Origin: Phytophthora colocasiae | Lineage: Eukaryota; Oomycota; Peronosporomycetes; Peronosporales; Peronosporaceae | Direction of reading: 5' to 3' | NCBI GenBank assembly: GCA_018806915.1 | Contig: JAGKQI010000046.1 | Span: 1,116,001-1,180,000, forward strand | Length of the DNA: 64,000 nt | In this document: positions 30,318 to 40,967 of the stretch, one piece after another | Numbering within the stretch: the stretch's first letter is position 1 | Layout of the letters: every line of letters begins with the position of its first letter | Translations under genes and position numbers: made by a program | Notes under the pieces: model-generated | Seen by the model: the letters and a program-made list of their open reading frames with translations, nothing else | What the model was told of the DNA's origin: nothing | The model's database searches: none

Positions 30318-31224
30318 GGTGGGAGTCCTCAGGGTCGTTGCTGGGCTCAGGCTCTGACCCGTAGATGCAATACTTGCAGCGAGCACGTCGGTGCCGTCGT
30401 GGCATCGAATGCTCAAACTGCAAGCGCAGAAGAGCTACATGCGCCTCGAGCGCGTGTTTCAAGGGTCTATGACCCTTTAATAACACTGGCCTATGGCTCG
30501 GAGCTTCGCGATCATGAAGCGAAGAGGGTTCGTGATGAACAACCGTCTTAATGACGTTCTGTCTAAGTGACAAGTGGTGATGGAAACGGATTATATCCGA
30601 TCACCTGACGCTGGAAGCGTTCAATGGGTATGACTATGTCATGAGGCACTGTGGATGCCAGGGATGCCAATGCATTGGACCCCGCATGTTGCATAGCAGA
30701 AGGAGGTTGGTATGCTCCTCCTGAGCGACAGCTTAGCTGTCTGGTGCTCGTTGTCGTGTCTACGACTGTGCTGAGCACGTGTATTCACAAGACACAGTGT
30801 CTGTGACACATAGTGGCGCTTGCGCCTGCTTCAAGGACAACTTGGGCATCAAGCCCTGCACACAGTGCTCATCCGAGGGTCACACACACTGTGAAGCGAG
30901 TGGGCCCCACTGCTGTGTGGTTCGTGGAACCGTTGGGAGCCTGAAAGGCTTGCCCTGTGGATCACTGATCCAGTAGTATCATAGATACGCCACCTGTGGC
31001 CATCTTTCCACGCCCGTAGAGCCCCATGACTCGAGCCAATAGGCTCCTATGCTTGATAAGCATTGTGCCTAAGTGTGTGCAAGTGGCATCGCGTACGGAG
31101 GCGTGTAACGCGCACGAGAGATAGCGCCGTCCGCGCAAGGCGGGGTGCCATGGCCATCGGCCGATAATCGCGTCGTGTGTTTACACTTTCCGGATACGGT
31201 ATCCGGAATTTTGCTGGGGGAGAG
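30318..31224 (+). other. 3' untranslated part of copy A with polypurine tract
   Basis: No coding sequence is evident in about 900 bases between the chromodomain stop and the LTR. The polypurine tract GGGGGAGAG (31216-31224) abuts the LTR start TGTAAC at 31225. The antisense frame found at this place in copies C and D is not recognisable here. Confidence 0.65.
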
Positions 31225-31647
31225 TGTAACGGGGATGTTACACGAATGTTTCTCGTTGGTGTGTGACACACGTGGATACATTTATGTGGGTACATAATGG
31301 TGTGTGACACTCATGGATACATTTATGTGGGTACGTAATGGTGTGGCACACACGGGTAGATACGTAGATGGCCTCAGAGCCTCACGTTGCATTTTGATTA
31401 GGATTTAGTATGCTAGATACTAAATCCGTTACATTTAGGATTAGGGCAGTAAAGTCAATAAAAATCGGTTTGCATTTTACATAATTAGTGTCAGTTCCTT
31501 TGTTTTAGGGACACTGATTCAGTGAGTCCCGTATTTAGTAGACTACTTGGTTCTTGTATAGAACCGAAGGCTAGTGCCTCGCAAGCAGGACTCTACGAGT
31601 CAACTAAACTTCCTCTGTGCGGTGCACAGCTACGCAGCCCCGCTGCA
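31225..31647 (+). repeat. 3' LTR of copy A (423 bases)
   Basis: It starts TGTAACGGGG and ends CCCCGCTGCA, the same termini as the LTRs of B and C. The U3 part differs from theirs and contains a 41-base tandem pair (about 31257-31340) beginning GTGTGTGACAC. From GATTAGGATTTAGTATGCTAG (31398 onward) it is close to the LTR of B. It is followed directly by the truncated end of copy B instead of flanking DNA. Confidence 0.88.
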
Positions 31648-34331
31648 GCCGCCGCATGCGGCGAGGGTTTAACCCGTTGACACGTCTCCCACGTGTGCAC
31701 ATAGGTGCTGACCCACTTGTACAGCTTCGGCCACCAGTACATGGAGCTCACCGAGCCGTAGGTCTTCTCGCGACCGAGGTGGCCGCTTGTGGGCGTGTCG
31801 TGGGCCTCATAGAGGATACGATACTTCAGGTCCTCATCGTGAGGAACCACCACACGTGGTGGGTCATCTTGATCCGTGCTGTAGTACAGCAGACCGCCTT
31901 CCAGGCTATAGCGCTGGGGTCTCGCTTTCAGGCGTCGTGACAGAGTCACCTTTGAGTCCTTAAACTCATCGCTCCCTAGAGCTTGAAGCAGCGCGACACA
32001 AGAGTCGTCCTGAGCGTACGCTGCTCGAACCATGTCCGACACGGACGACGTCACCGAGGTGACATGAGATAACTCATAGTCCGGGCGACGCGATAACGCG
32101 TCAGCGAGGACGTTCTGCCGGCCAGGCTTGTACTTCACCTCGAAGTTATACTCCGCAAAGAAGGAGAGCCATCGAGCCATCCTCTGCGAGAGGTGAGGCG
32201 ACTGCGTCGCTGTGCGTAGTGACGCATGATCCGTGTAGATCACAAACGGCTTGGAGCCGAGCAGGTGAAACCTGAATTTGACGAGAGCGTACTTCATCGC
32301 AAGTAGCTCCTTGTCATGAACTGGATAGTTCTTCTCAGCAGCCTTTAGCTGTCGAGACTCAAACGCGATAACGCGTTCGCGCCCTTCGGCGTCCGCTTGT
32401 AGCTAAGCACTGCCGATGGCAAAGTCCGAGGCGTCACAGACGACGATGAATGGACGATCGGGGTCTGGCAACGCCAGTATCGGTGCCTGAAGCAGGCTAT
32501 CCTTGATGCGAGTGAACGCACTCTCGTGCTCAGCATGCCACACCCATTCGGCATCCTTCTTAAGGAGATCCGACAGTGGCCGAGCCAACTCGGCGTAGTT
32601 CTCGCTGTACTTGCGCAAGTAGTTGGCCAAGCCGAGCCACTTACGCAAGTCCTTCTGGTTCAAGGGAACCGGCCAGTCCACAATGGTCTTGACCTTTGCT
32701 GGATCAGCACGAAGGCCATGCTTCCCAATGAAGCACCCTAGGAAAGGGATTTCTTCCGCGCCAAAGACGCACTTGTCCGCGTTGGCGTACAACTTGTTTG
32801 TGCGCATGCACTCGAGCACAGCTCTCACGTGTTCCACGTGCACCTCGACGTCAGTCTTGCCGTATTCGGCCTGACTGTGAACGAACACGTCGTCAAAGTA
32901 CGTCTGTGCGAAGGCCCGCAGAGACCTGAACAGTTGCGTCACTAGACGATTGAACGTGGCAGGTGCGTTCGAGAGCCCTTGGGGCATTACGAGCCACTCT
33001 CAGAGCATACCGCTCGGGGTGCTCACCGCTGTAAGCGGGATATCACTGGCTCGCATGAGAAGCTGATAGTAGCCATCGACTAAGTCGAGCGCACTATACA
33101 TGGTGCAGCCCACCATGTTGTTCTGAAGAACATCCTTCCTAGGAATCGGCGTCTGTGCCGGAATCGTGGCGGCGTTGAGCTTGTTAAAAGCGTGAACGAT
33201 ACGCCACTTGCCATTTGGCTTTCTGACACAGAACGTTGGTGCGGAGTGCGGAGACTTACTCTCGCGCACAAGCCCCGCGGCGTGCTTCGCACGGAAGAAG
33301 GCGTCAATGACGTCGCATTGCTCTTTGGGAAGAGGCCACTGCCGGGTCACGCAGTATTTAGTTCCGGGAACTAAGTCAATCTCATGACGCACGCCTCGGT
33401 CAGGAGGCAAGCCACTCGGTGGTTCCTTCGAGATAACGTCTCCATATTCCTTCAGAAAGGAGTAAAAGGGGTCCAAGGGATTCTTGGGGATCTCCGATCC
33501 GCTCCTGGCGTTCAACGCCTTCTTGACCTCGGTCAAGACGGACCCGTCCACGACAGACGATGAGTTTAACTCTTCTTCAGGTCGAACGATGACCACCTCG
33601 GCGAGTTCGCCAGCCTTCAAGGCATCGCCAAAGTCGGCGAACGACATCTCCTCTAACTCAAGGAGTTTGTCGACACTCGGCAGTCTGTCCAGCTGGACAC
33701 TGCCTTCGGCACTGCCGTCCACTCCATCGACCAGAGTGTATAGCTGCCCACAGCCCTCCTGTGTGTTGACACTTGACGTCACGGACGGCTCAGACGCAGA
33801 GCGTCTCGCCCATAGGGCCTTACGACGTCGTCGTCTAGCCGACGAACGTCCACTCGACGGAGTACGTGCCGCCGCACAGGTTTTGGCCTTGCCCGGCCCA
33901 GTGTCAGTGACACTCAGTGACTGACTCGGTCTACCGCCGACGTCACTCGACGGAGTACGTGCCGCCGCACAGGTTTTGGCCTTGCCCGGCCCAGTGTCAG
34001 TGACACTCAGTGACTGACTCGGTCTACCGCCGACGTCACTAGACGGAGTACGTGCCGCCGCACAGGTTTTGGCCCCTTCAGGCTCAGTGTCAGTGATACT
34101 CAGCGATCCACTCGGTCGACGACCGATGCCGCTCAGCGGAGAACGTGCCGCTGCACAATCAATGACCGTAACAGGTCCAGTGTCAGAGACACTCAGCGAT
34201 CGACTTGGTCCACGACCAGTATCGCTCGGCGGAGTACGTGCCGCCCCATAGTTCACGGCCTGGGAAGGCCCGATGCCATCGGCATCCAGTGACAGTCCAT
34301 GACCGGCGTCACTCGGCGGAGTACGTGCCAC
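31648..34331 (-). pseudogene. Linker, reverse transcriptase, RNase H and integrase zinc domain of copy B
   Basis: One minus-strand frame runs from 34331 to about 31648, interrupted only by the TGA at 33000 and TAG at 32403 that are shared with copy A. It contains the 90-base repeat linker, the reverse transcriptase with YFDDVF, the RNase H (VVCDASDFAIG with its first catalytic Asp, TDHASL) and the HHCC zinc domain of integrase, ending after CQRVKPSPH at the junction. The catalytic integrase core is missing. Confidence 0.85.
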
Positions 34332-34390
34332 CCACAGGGGTTACGTGAGCTTGCCCACACGTTGACTCACTGTCAACCAGCGCTACGCGC

Positions 34391-34981
34391 TCAACAGGAC
34401 TGCGGTCCCCGCGCTCGGTGCTGTCCACTAACTCGGACACACCGACTTCCAGCATCATAGCCGACTCGGCTCGATGCTCGCGCCAATAGCGCTTCTGCTT
34501 CCCTAGCAGAGGTGGGTTCATGACTCGCCAAAGCTCCACTAGGAGAGAAGTGCGTAGCACCTAAGGTCTTCAACCTCCAATCAATCCATGGCTCGTGGCG
34601 TTCCAGCCACGCCATGCCAAGGATGAGGTCGTACCTCGAATCCAGGTCAAGGACCAAGCGGCGTTCTACGCTATCGAAGTCCAAGGACTTCAGCCGCAGG
34701 TCCATAGGGACCTTGGCCACAGTGACACGGACGCCCGTCGCTAGACGGACAGTGACTGTGTCACCTCTTCGCGCTCGTAGCGCCTCAGCATATTGCTGAC
34801 TACCTTCAACGGTGGAGCGTCTGACGTAGTTGCCAGACGCCCCCGAATCGATCAACACGATCCACGGCTTATCAAAGCCCTTCACGTCCACCTGGACGAC
34901 CAGCAAGCCCTGCTTGCTCACACGTTCCGTGTTTAAGAGCACGGAGCTCTTCGGGGCTGAGCCCCAGTTCCTCTCACGCAC
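34391..34981 (-). pseudogene. Protease segment of copy B
   Basis: This minus-strand frame has the aspartic protease DSGASGNYV and the LILGMAWLERH segment. It lies in a different frame from the linker/reverse transcriptase downstream because of a small indel at about 34500 (and another near 34345). The conserved UAG hairpin is just upstream at 34991-35014. Confidence 0.8.
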
Positions 34982-35101
34982 TGCAGAACTCAGTAGACCG
35001 CCCCGCGTCTACTGGGAGCCGTCGTTTCCCTGGGCAGAGCCCGAAGCGGGACCCTCGGCAGGGTTGCGACCAGTCTGGCCGACGCGCTCTTTGCGCAGAG
35101 G

Positions 35102-35973
35102 TCAGTTGGGCCTCAGGTGTGTGGGACTACCACACGTGTAGCACCGACGAGTGCTCATACGCTGCACCGCAGCTCGTAGCTCGGCTACTTCATCTTCAGC
35201 ATAGCTGAGGTCCATGGGCTCGGGTCCATCCGACCCCGTGGTGTTAGCACCGACCCTCGACAACTTAAAGTTGTGTTCGGCATTCAATGCCACGCTCACA
35301 GCGTCCTCGAAGCTGCGAGGGCTCTGACGGAATGCCTCCGTCCTGGCCACGCCAGCTCGTAAGCCTTCCATGAAGACGGTCACGGCGACCACTTCAGGTA
35401 GAGGGTCGGCAGCCATGCCGGCAATGAGCGTGCGCAGCTCTTGGACATAGTCCACCAGGTCCTTCTTGCCTTGACGGCAAGCAAGGAAGCGTGACCGCAC
35501 GCGATACGCCTGGTTAGGCGGAGCAAACACTTGCGTAAGCTTGGCCTTTAGCTCGCCCCACGTGGGGAAGGCCGCTTCCACCGACGTCCCAGACGTCAAG
35601 GCCCATTCTCGTGCTCGCCCTTCGAGCTTAGAGATGGCAAACGCCACGCGTTGTCCCTCCAACTGGAGCATGGCGGCCCCCATGGCCATTTCAACCTCTC
35701 GGGTCCACAACAGGAGGTTCTCTCCTTCCCGTGGAAGGTCTTCACGCTGAGCGTGACGGGTTTAGCTCTCGGAGCGGTAACCCCTTTTACATTCCGCTGA
35801 ATGTGCTCGACGAGAGCGTTCTCGTACGAGGCAAATGCCTCGAGGCGCGCGTTGACGGCCTCCGGCCCTTGAAACGCAAGGTGCGCCATACCTTCAGGGC
35901 CCAGCAAGGACGTAAGCTTGTTAAGCGTGTCCTGCTGACTCGGAGTCAAGTGAGCGTATGCTTCTTGCTCCAT
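35102..35973 (-). pseudogene. Gag of copy B, broken
   Basis: The likely start is ATG 35973 (MEQEAYAHLTPSQQ). The first frame runs to about 35720, where an indel near the HGKE segment shifts it; the second frame (35710-35102) holds the Gag core ([31 protein letters not shown]) and a zinc knuckle, [13 protein letters not shown]. The last Cys codon of the knuckle (TGC in copy C) has become the stop TGA. This removes the knuckle and the normal junction to pol. Confidence 0.83.
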
Positions 35974-36028
35974 TCTCACAGAGAAAGTCTTCAACTCAGG
36001 AGTTGGATTGACTACAAGTGCTACCAGA

Positions 36029-36440
36029 TGCAGCGGGGCTGCGTAGATGTGCACGGCACAGAGGAGGTTTAGTTGACTCGTAGAGTCCTGCTTGCGAGGC
36101 ACTAGCCTTCGGTTCTATACAAGAACCAAGTAGTCCACTAAATACGGGACTCACTGAATCAGTGTCCCTAAAACAAAGGAACTGACACTAATTATGTAAA
36201 ATGCGAACTGATTTTTATTGTCTTTATTGCCCTAATCCTAAATGTAACGGATTTAGTATCTAGCATACTAAATCCTAGTGAAATGTAGTGTGTGGCTCTG
36301 AGCTAACTGCCAACAAATGACTACATGTGTGACGTGTGAGATACACGATGTATCATACACAGATCTGTGACTTGCGCCTACGGCCGGTGTCTGCCACACC
36401 ACTGAAGCCATAGCGCATAGCGCCGTGTAACCCCGTTACA
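36029..36440 (-). repeat. 5' LTR of copy B (412 bases)
   Basis: On the minus strand it starts TGTAACGGGGTTACAC (36440) and ends CCCCGCTGCA (36029). Two bases inside is a primer-binding site starting TGGTAGCACTTG. It has the same length as the LTRs of copy C but differs at many positions. There is no polypurine tract on its outer side, as expected for a 5' LTR. Confidence 0.88.
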
Positions 36441-37010
36441 GATACTGTTGCATGAGTACAACAGTATCGGGTTCGGTGGTGAACTTGCACCGAACCGGTC
36501 TTGGATTTCAGCCTCACTAGGCATCCATGGAGCGTGCACTGGCGGATCAGTGTGCGGAGCAGTGAGCGCCCTCGACATGGGGGACGCTTCGTCATCACTG
36601 CGCGGACGCTTCGAGCTGGAAGCGTCCGGGACCTCATCACGTGGTCGTCGAGACCCCAAGGGCGGGTCTGACGTGTCTTCGGATGAAGACACGGGAGCGG
36701 GAGCCTTGTCTTCAAGCTCCCCCTCCTCGACATCGTCGTAGTCGACGATGTCTTCGTAGTCCTCTCCAAAGAGTTCTTTGAGAGGAACAGCAGGGTGTTT
36801 GATCTCTGCTAGTAAAGAAGGCTTCTTCTTCGCGTGCTTCTCCTTATGGAGAGCGTGGTAGTCGGCAACAGAGAGCTTCTCTGTTGAACCGCTGGGAGCA
36901 GCAGTGCTAGTGGGCACTGCTGAAGTGATTGTTCCTGCTGCAGCAGCAGCAGCAGGTGAGGCTTGCGCGTCCGCAGCAGCGGACGGAGACGTGGGCGTTG
37001 GCGAGATCAT
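36441..37010 (-). CDS. Antisense open frame next to the 3' LTR of element D
   Basis: It is on the minus strand, opposite to the element's own direction. From the ATG at 37010 the frame is open about 190 codons up to copy B's LTR, where it is cut. It has an Ala/Ser/Pro-rich N-terminus, a basic patch (KEKHAKKKPSLL), a strongly acidic segment (EDYEDIVDYDDVEEGELED) and a nuclear-localisation-like SSSKRPRSDDE. A similar layout, including EEGEVEVDYEE, is found in the antisense frame of copy C. The function is unknown; it could be a regulatory or gag-like accessory protein. Confidence 0.5.
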
Positions 37011-37112
37011 TGTAGAATGAACTCGGGGTTTCTCTCGGGGACTTGACGGTCTTGTCAAGTTCTGTCGATTGACGTATCGGGACCGATACGTCGAATCTTA
37101 ACGGGGGGATGG

Positions 37113-37570
37113 TGTAACGGGGTTACACGTACAAGTGGATACACCTCTTGTAACTCTAACAGTTGCGATAACTGTTAGAGGTTGGAAAGGGACCCCAAAC
37201 CTTGGTGTGCTGTACACACCATTGGCTACATGGGCGAACCACATCATGGGGTGGTTCGTGTGCATTTGTGCATGTTATTGGTAGAAAGCAATGGATTTCT
37301 ACCAATCACGGAGAAGAGTTTCTGCTAGCCACGCGTTGGCAGTTCCTTTAGAATAGATTAATCAGTTTTAGGAGGTTCCATAATTGGCTTAGTGCCAAAT
37401 TCAATAACAGTTCTCATTTTACGGTATTTTGCAGTTAATTTAGTTATATTTGATTTAATTAAACTTATTTAAATAAGTATACTTAAATTAAGTCTATTCT
37501 ACTTGCACGCTTCCTCATACACGTAAGAGCACGTGTACGCCACCTAATATGTCTAGGTAGACCCATTACA
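37113..37570 (+). repeat. 3' LTR of element D (458 bases)
   Basis: It starts TGTAACGGGGTTACACG after the purine tract ACGGGGGGATGG and ends ACCCATTACA. Only the first 16 bases are shared with the LTRs of B and C, so it marks a different subfamily. The AT-rich middle (37440-37500) contains TTAAATTAAG-like words. Confidence 0.75.
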
Positions 37571-37940
37571 GCGGCACTTGCATTTGACAGAGCCAGCCAT
37601 CGATAGCTTTGACACATCCCGTCAACACCGGTTCTTTGCCTGGCCCAGATTTGCTGCGACGCGAGAACGCTGCTGCTGATTTTCGTTGTTCGTTCTCCGT
37701 GACCGGGAAACAAAGCTGAAGCTCATCTTGTGCTTCAATCGCGTCCATGACGGCATGAAGACAAGCGTAAATTCCCGAGGAGCTTGCTCCGGACAGCATG
37801 CGGACGGGATGGTAGGAGTATCCAGCCAACCACGACACGCAGATCTGGACCTTGTTGACCGGCGATAGAGGTTCTGTTCCCGTCCGTCGACGAGATTGTG
37901 CTTCATCAACGCGCAAGTGTGGTTCGAGAAGCTGCACCAA
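37571..37940 (-). pseudogene. PIF/Harbinger-like transposase fragment
   Basis: The minus-strand frame reads ASSSGIYACLHAVMDAI, LQLCFPVTENEQRKSAAAFS and GCVKAIDGWLCQMQVP, which matches the start of the DDE endonuclease domain of PIF/Harbinger-like transposases (the Asp of AIDGW is the first catalytic residue). It is cut at 37571 by the LTR of element D, and upstream there is a frame break near 37945. Only about 120 residues remain. Confidence 0.65.
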
Positions 37941-38860
37941 CCTCTCGAACGATCAAAAAGACATGCGATAATACTGCCGAAACTGTCCTTCGTTCAGCAG
38001 CAGTTGAGAATGGTGCTTCCATTTGAGCCTGCTCTCCCAGCATGGCTTCCTCTCATCACAATAGACGAACAACAGCGCCACGAGCTGCAGACCTAAGACG
38101 ACAGTAGCTACCTCGTCGTGGTGCATTTTAGCGCGAAAATCTTGACACGACCGCGAAGAGCAAAATTTAAGGGTGAACAGCGTATTATTCGATTGTGGCG
38201 CATGGCACAACGTGTTGCCATGGTACTTTCACTGTGCCACCACCGCAACCAACAACCCTAATCCACCTGCTGTATCCGCCAATCACAGCCGTCCGTGACA
38301 ATCATGGCACGAAAAAGCCCCGGTTAGGCATGGGCCCCAGTAATGTACCAGACCTACTATGTATACTCTCATGGGGATACAGTACAGCACGCTCATCTAC
38401 CACCCAGCACGAAATCAATGTTAGATATGTTCACATTTGTTTTATCTTGTACAATTTCAATTGAATCGCACGGAAATGAACGCGCCGGAAGAGCGTCAGA
38501 ATATAGCTTCCATGGACATCATGGAGAACGTTTGGTACTTGAAGAGCGTCGTCATGATACTGAAGCACAAGGCGGAGTCGCGAGTCCAAGCAGTGAATGG
38601 TCATGAGGATATACGTCAAACTCGATCGGAGGGTCGATGCGAGACAGCAGATGAGTCTTCTTGTCATTAGGATCGAACATTGCAAACTGTTTTGAGAAAA
38701 TCAAGTAGGGGGGGGGGACCAGACATGTATCTGGTGAGCCGGTCCAGCGTGAATTCATCCAATCACAGTGCTTCTCAACAAAAAAATAGAACGTGTTCGA
38801 AAAAGTTCTCCGAAATTTTATTTCCGAGTCTACTTTCTTATCCCTGTGAAATTCGTTTCG
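37941..38860. other. Stretch without a recognisable gene
   Basis: Short frames exist on both strands but none shows a motif. 37950-38100 may be decayed upstream sequence of the transposase fragment. A run of nine G at 38708-38716 interrupts one of the frames. Nothing else can be supported. Confidence 0.45.
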
Positions 38861-38993
38861 GAAACGCGCTTACAGCCTCACCAACGATCACACAGAACCA
38901 CAAGCCGGCAGATTCTGGAATGAAGAAGAAAGAAGCGAGAATTTTGAGCGGACACGAAGGCGTATGGCATAGATTTTCAACCAATGATGAGAC
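38861..38993 (-). pseudogene. Relic of a second CRN gene: promoter and a few codons
   Basis: On the minus strand 38993-38861 matches 17229-17370 of the CRN locus: TCATCATTGGTTGAAA, CTTCGTGTCCGCT, the initiator TTCATTCCAGAATCTGCC and CTTGTGG. A deletion of about 16 bases removes the start codon, and similarity resumes with the codons for FCVIVGEA and ends at GCGCGTTT. Nothing of the remaining gene is found nearby. The promoter part is better preserved than the coding part. Confidence 0.75.
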
Positions 38994-39237
38994 TCCCTGT
39001 GAAATTGGTTTTGGCAATTTGGTATAACTGCTATACGTTATGGCTTTTTATAATTTTATAAATTCGGACGGATGTTGCTGGTGTCGTCTACCACTGGCTT
39101 GGGAAATGGATTGAATCGGATCAATCGATATGTCTCGTCTGACTAATCCGATCGAATTCATTTCAATCTTATTCGATTGAATCCGAATCCAATCAAAAAT
39201 GTATAAGATTCTAGGAGAAACACAAAAAATGATATCG
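38994..39237. other. AT-rich flank of copy C, no gene
   Basis: It contains short inverted GATCGAATTC/GAATCGGATC-type words near 39110-39180, similar to AT-rich words at 15900-15940 and 47940-47965. No coding region is seen. Confidence 0.4.
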
Positions 39238-39242
39238 ACCCT
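39238..39242. other. Target-site duplication of copy C (left); right copy at 47126-47130
   Basis: ACCCT occurs immediately outside both LTRs of copy C (39238-39242 and 47126-47130), the 5-base duplication expected for Ty3/gypsy integration. Confidence 0.9.
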
Positions 39243-39654
39243 TGCAGCGGGGCTGCGTAGATGTGCACGGCACAGAGGAAGTTGGGTTGACTCGTAGAGT
39301 CCTGCTTGCAAGGCACTAGCCTTCGGTTCTATACAAGAACCAAGTAGTCCACTAAATACGGGACTCTCACAATCAGTGTCCCTATAATAAAGGAACTAAC
39401 ACTAATTATGTAAAATGCAAACTGATTTTTATTTATTTTATTGCCCTAATCCTGAATGTAACGGATTTAGTATCTAACATACTAAATCCTAATCAAATGT
39501 AATGTGTGGCTCTGAGCTAACAGCCAGCAACTGGCTACATATGTGACGTGTGAGAAACACTATGTGTTGTACACGGATCTGTGACTTGTGACCTGGATGG
39601 TGTATACCACACCTATTGTAGCCAAGGCGCGCAGCGCCGTGTAACCCCGTTACA
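39243..39654 (-). repeat. 3' LTR of copy C (412 bases)
   Basis: On the minus strand it starts TGTAACGGGGTTACAC (39654) and ends CCCCGCTGCA (39243). It matches the LTR at 46714-47125 except for one A/G change near the GCTGCGTAGATG end. Confidence 0.95.
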
Positions 39655-39708
39655 CCCTCCCCACCAAACCGTGGATACGGAGTATCTACAACTGTAGACA
39701 TAACTGCC

Positions 39709-40942
39709 TTGTCAAGGCCTGTCACCGGCAACTTTCCGATAAAAGAAATCTCTCAACGAGAGTGCGCGGGTGCGCTGGCTCAACGAGCACATTCTCCAAT
39801 TCTCCCCAGCGAGCCAACCGCTCCTGAGGTGTCCAGTGACCAGGCGTCTACGCCCCAGCGCCTCAGCGCTTTCCGGTCTGAGCCCTCGGCTCCTCTCACG
39901 CTCTCCGATTCGGAGTATTTCACGGCGTCTCGCCTTCGCTACGAAGCGATGTTCAAGGCCAGCCCGACGTCAAGTGGTAGCGGTGGCTCACCCTTCGAGT
40001 ACACGACAGCGTCGCCGACGCGCGACACACGTCGCTCTCCTACAGAGGAAGGCGAGGTCGAAGTGGACTACGAGGAGTCCGAACAGGGCGATGCCCATGC
40101 GTCTCCTGCTCCTGCGAGCCCTCGGACGCCCCGATCTGAGCTGCGCTCTCCACGCGATCCGCGTCGGTACTCAATTCCTCGGCAGCTGCGGCAGCCCAAT
40201 CCGTTCCCGGAGGGACCTTCGAGCCTCGTGCTCAACGCGTTTGCGCAACGCACCACCGCTTCCTGCTCGCGATGAGCCAGAGTCACTCAAGGGAGTCGAA
40301 GACGCGATCACCAACCCTCTGGATGAGGCACAGGAGGCTTCCCTGAGCGGTGCTCCAGAGTCACGTCGACCGGTCCAACGGGACATCGTGGGGACTTCGT
40401 CGCGGCGCGACTACGGCTTCGAGCCTCGCGACCCTGCCGAGCAGGTGAAGCAGTTGATGGCGCAGCCAAACCTGCATGGTTACGCCATAGGCAATCCTCC
40501 ACGTACGGTGGCTGAGACTCAGCAGCGACAGGGGCTCCATGAGCGTTTCCTGACCCCGCAGGTGTGCACACTCGCCGAGTATCGGCAACGCTTAGATAAG
40601 CAACGGCGACGGGAGTCTGTGCCTCAGATGAGGACTTATCCACTCCTGCTCCAAACCGGAGAGACCACCCGGGACTACATGGTCCATGTGGCCACCTGGG
40701 CCGAGGCTTCACGGAAGCTCGCGTCGTTTGACCGGCTCATGGAGAGCTGCGCCGAGGTGGACGTCCGCCTCGCCCGAGGTCTACTCTTCCAGTACGCGAA
40801 GATACGCGTGCGGCCCGGCCGCTTTCCTCGTCACACGACGGCAGTGGCTCCCGCCTCTCAGGCCACTATCCCTGCTTCGCAGGATGCTCCTTCAGTCTCC
40901 GAGGAGACTCGCTGGCTGTGCCAGCCACGGACCAGAGCCTGA
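39709..40942 (+). pseudogene. Antisense open frame of copy C, part 1 (two frames)
   Basis: This lies on the plus strand inside a minus-strand element, starting about 55 bases from the 3' LTR and running away from it. The first frame (to about 40255) is Ser/Pro-rich with the acidic EEGEVEVDYEESEQGD and SPRTPRSELRSPRDPRR. After a one-base shift near 40250 the second frame continues to 40942 with ordered-looking sequence (EQVKQLMAQPNLHGYA, LHERFLTPQVCTLAEYRQRL, DYMVHVATWAEASRKLASF). The codons for this stretch make no sense on the element's own strand. It shares its acidic block and position with the antisense frame of element D. No family recognised. Confidence 0.5.
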
Positions 40943-40967
40943 GCTCGGCTGCTGATCCGTCAGCTTC

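Larger units (their letters stand above)
25319..31647 (+). mobile_element. Chromovirus-type Ty3/gypsy copy A, 5' truncated
   Basis: The copy starts inside the gag/pol junction (no 5' LTR, no gag) and runs through protease, reverse transcriptase, RNase H, integrase and chromodomain to a 423-base 3' LTR (31225-31647). Compared with copies B and C it has frameshifts near 26560, 26942 and 27125 and in-frame stops at 27396-27398 and 27993-27995. Both stops are shared with B but not with C. The left half forms an inverted repeat with B. Confidence 0.87.
25320..35068. repeat. Inverted repeat: arms 25320-28750 and 31648-35068
   Basis: The two arms of about 3.4 kb are nearly identical in opposite orientation, with a spacer of about 2.9 kb (end of copy A plus its LTR). 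Both arms carry the same two nonsense changes: TGA at 27396 and its mirror at 33000, and TAG at 27993 and its mirror at 32403. They differ by scattered indels. A transcript across both arms could fold into long double-stranded RNA. Confidence 0.85.
31648..36440 (-). mobile_element. Chromovirus-type Ty3/gypsy copy B, 3' truncated
   Basis: On the minus strand: 5' LTR (36440-36029), gag, protease, reverse transcriptase, RNase H and the start of integrase, cut at 31648 where it abuts the end of copy A's LTR. No 3' LTR remains. It inserted into element D at 36440/36441. Confidence 0.85.
36441..37570 (+). mobile_element. 3' remnant of a related Ty3/gypsy element (D)
   Basis: An internal segment of 672 bases, a polypurine tract (37101-37112) and one LTR (37113-37570) in + orientation. 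The rest was lost, and copy B lies at its left edge. The internal segment holds an antisense open frame. The LTR's right edge lies inside a PIF/Harbinger-like transposase gene. Confidence 0.7.

Noticed and set aside
29917..30573. Antisense frame over the chromodomain end of copy A as an equivalent of the C/D antisense gene
   Set aside because: It overlaps clear sense coding, lacks the acidic block and starts far from the LTR; it is a shadow frame.
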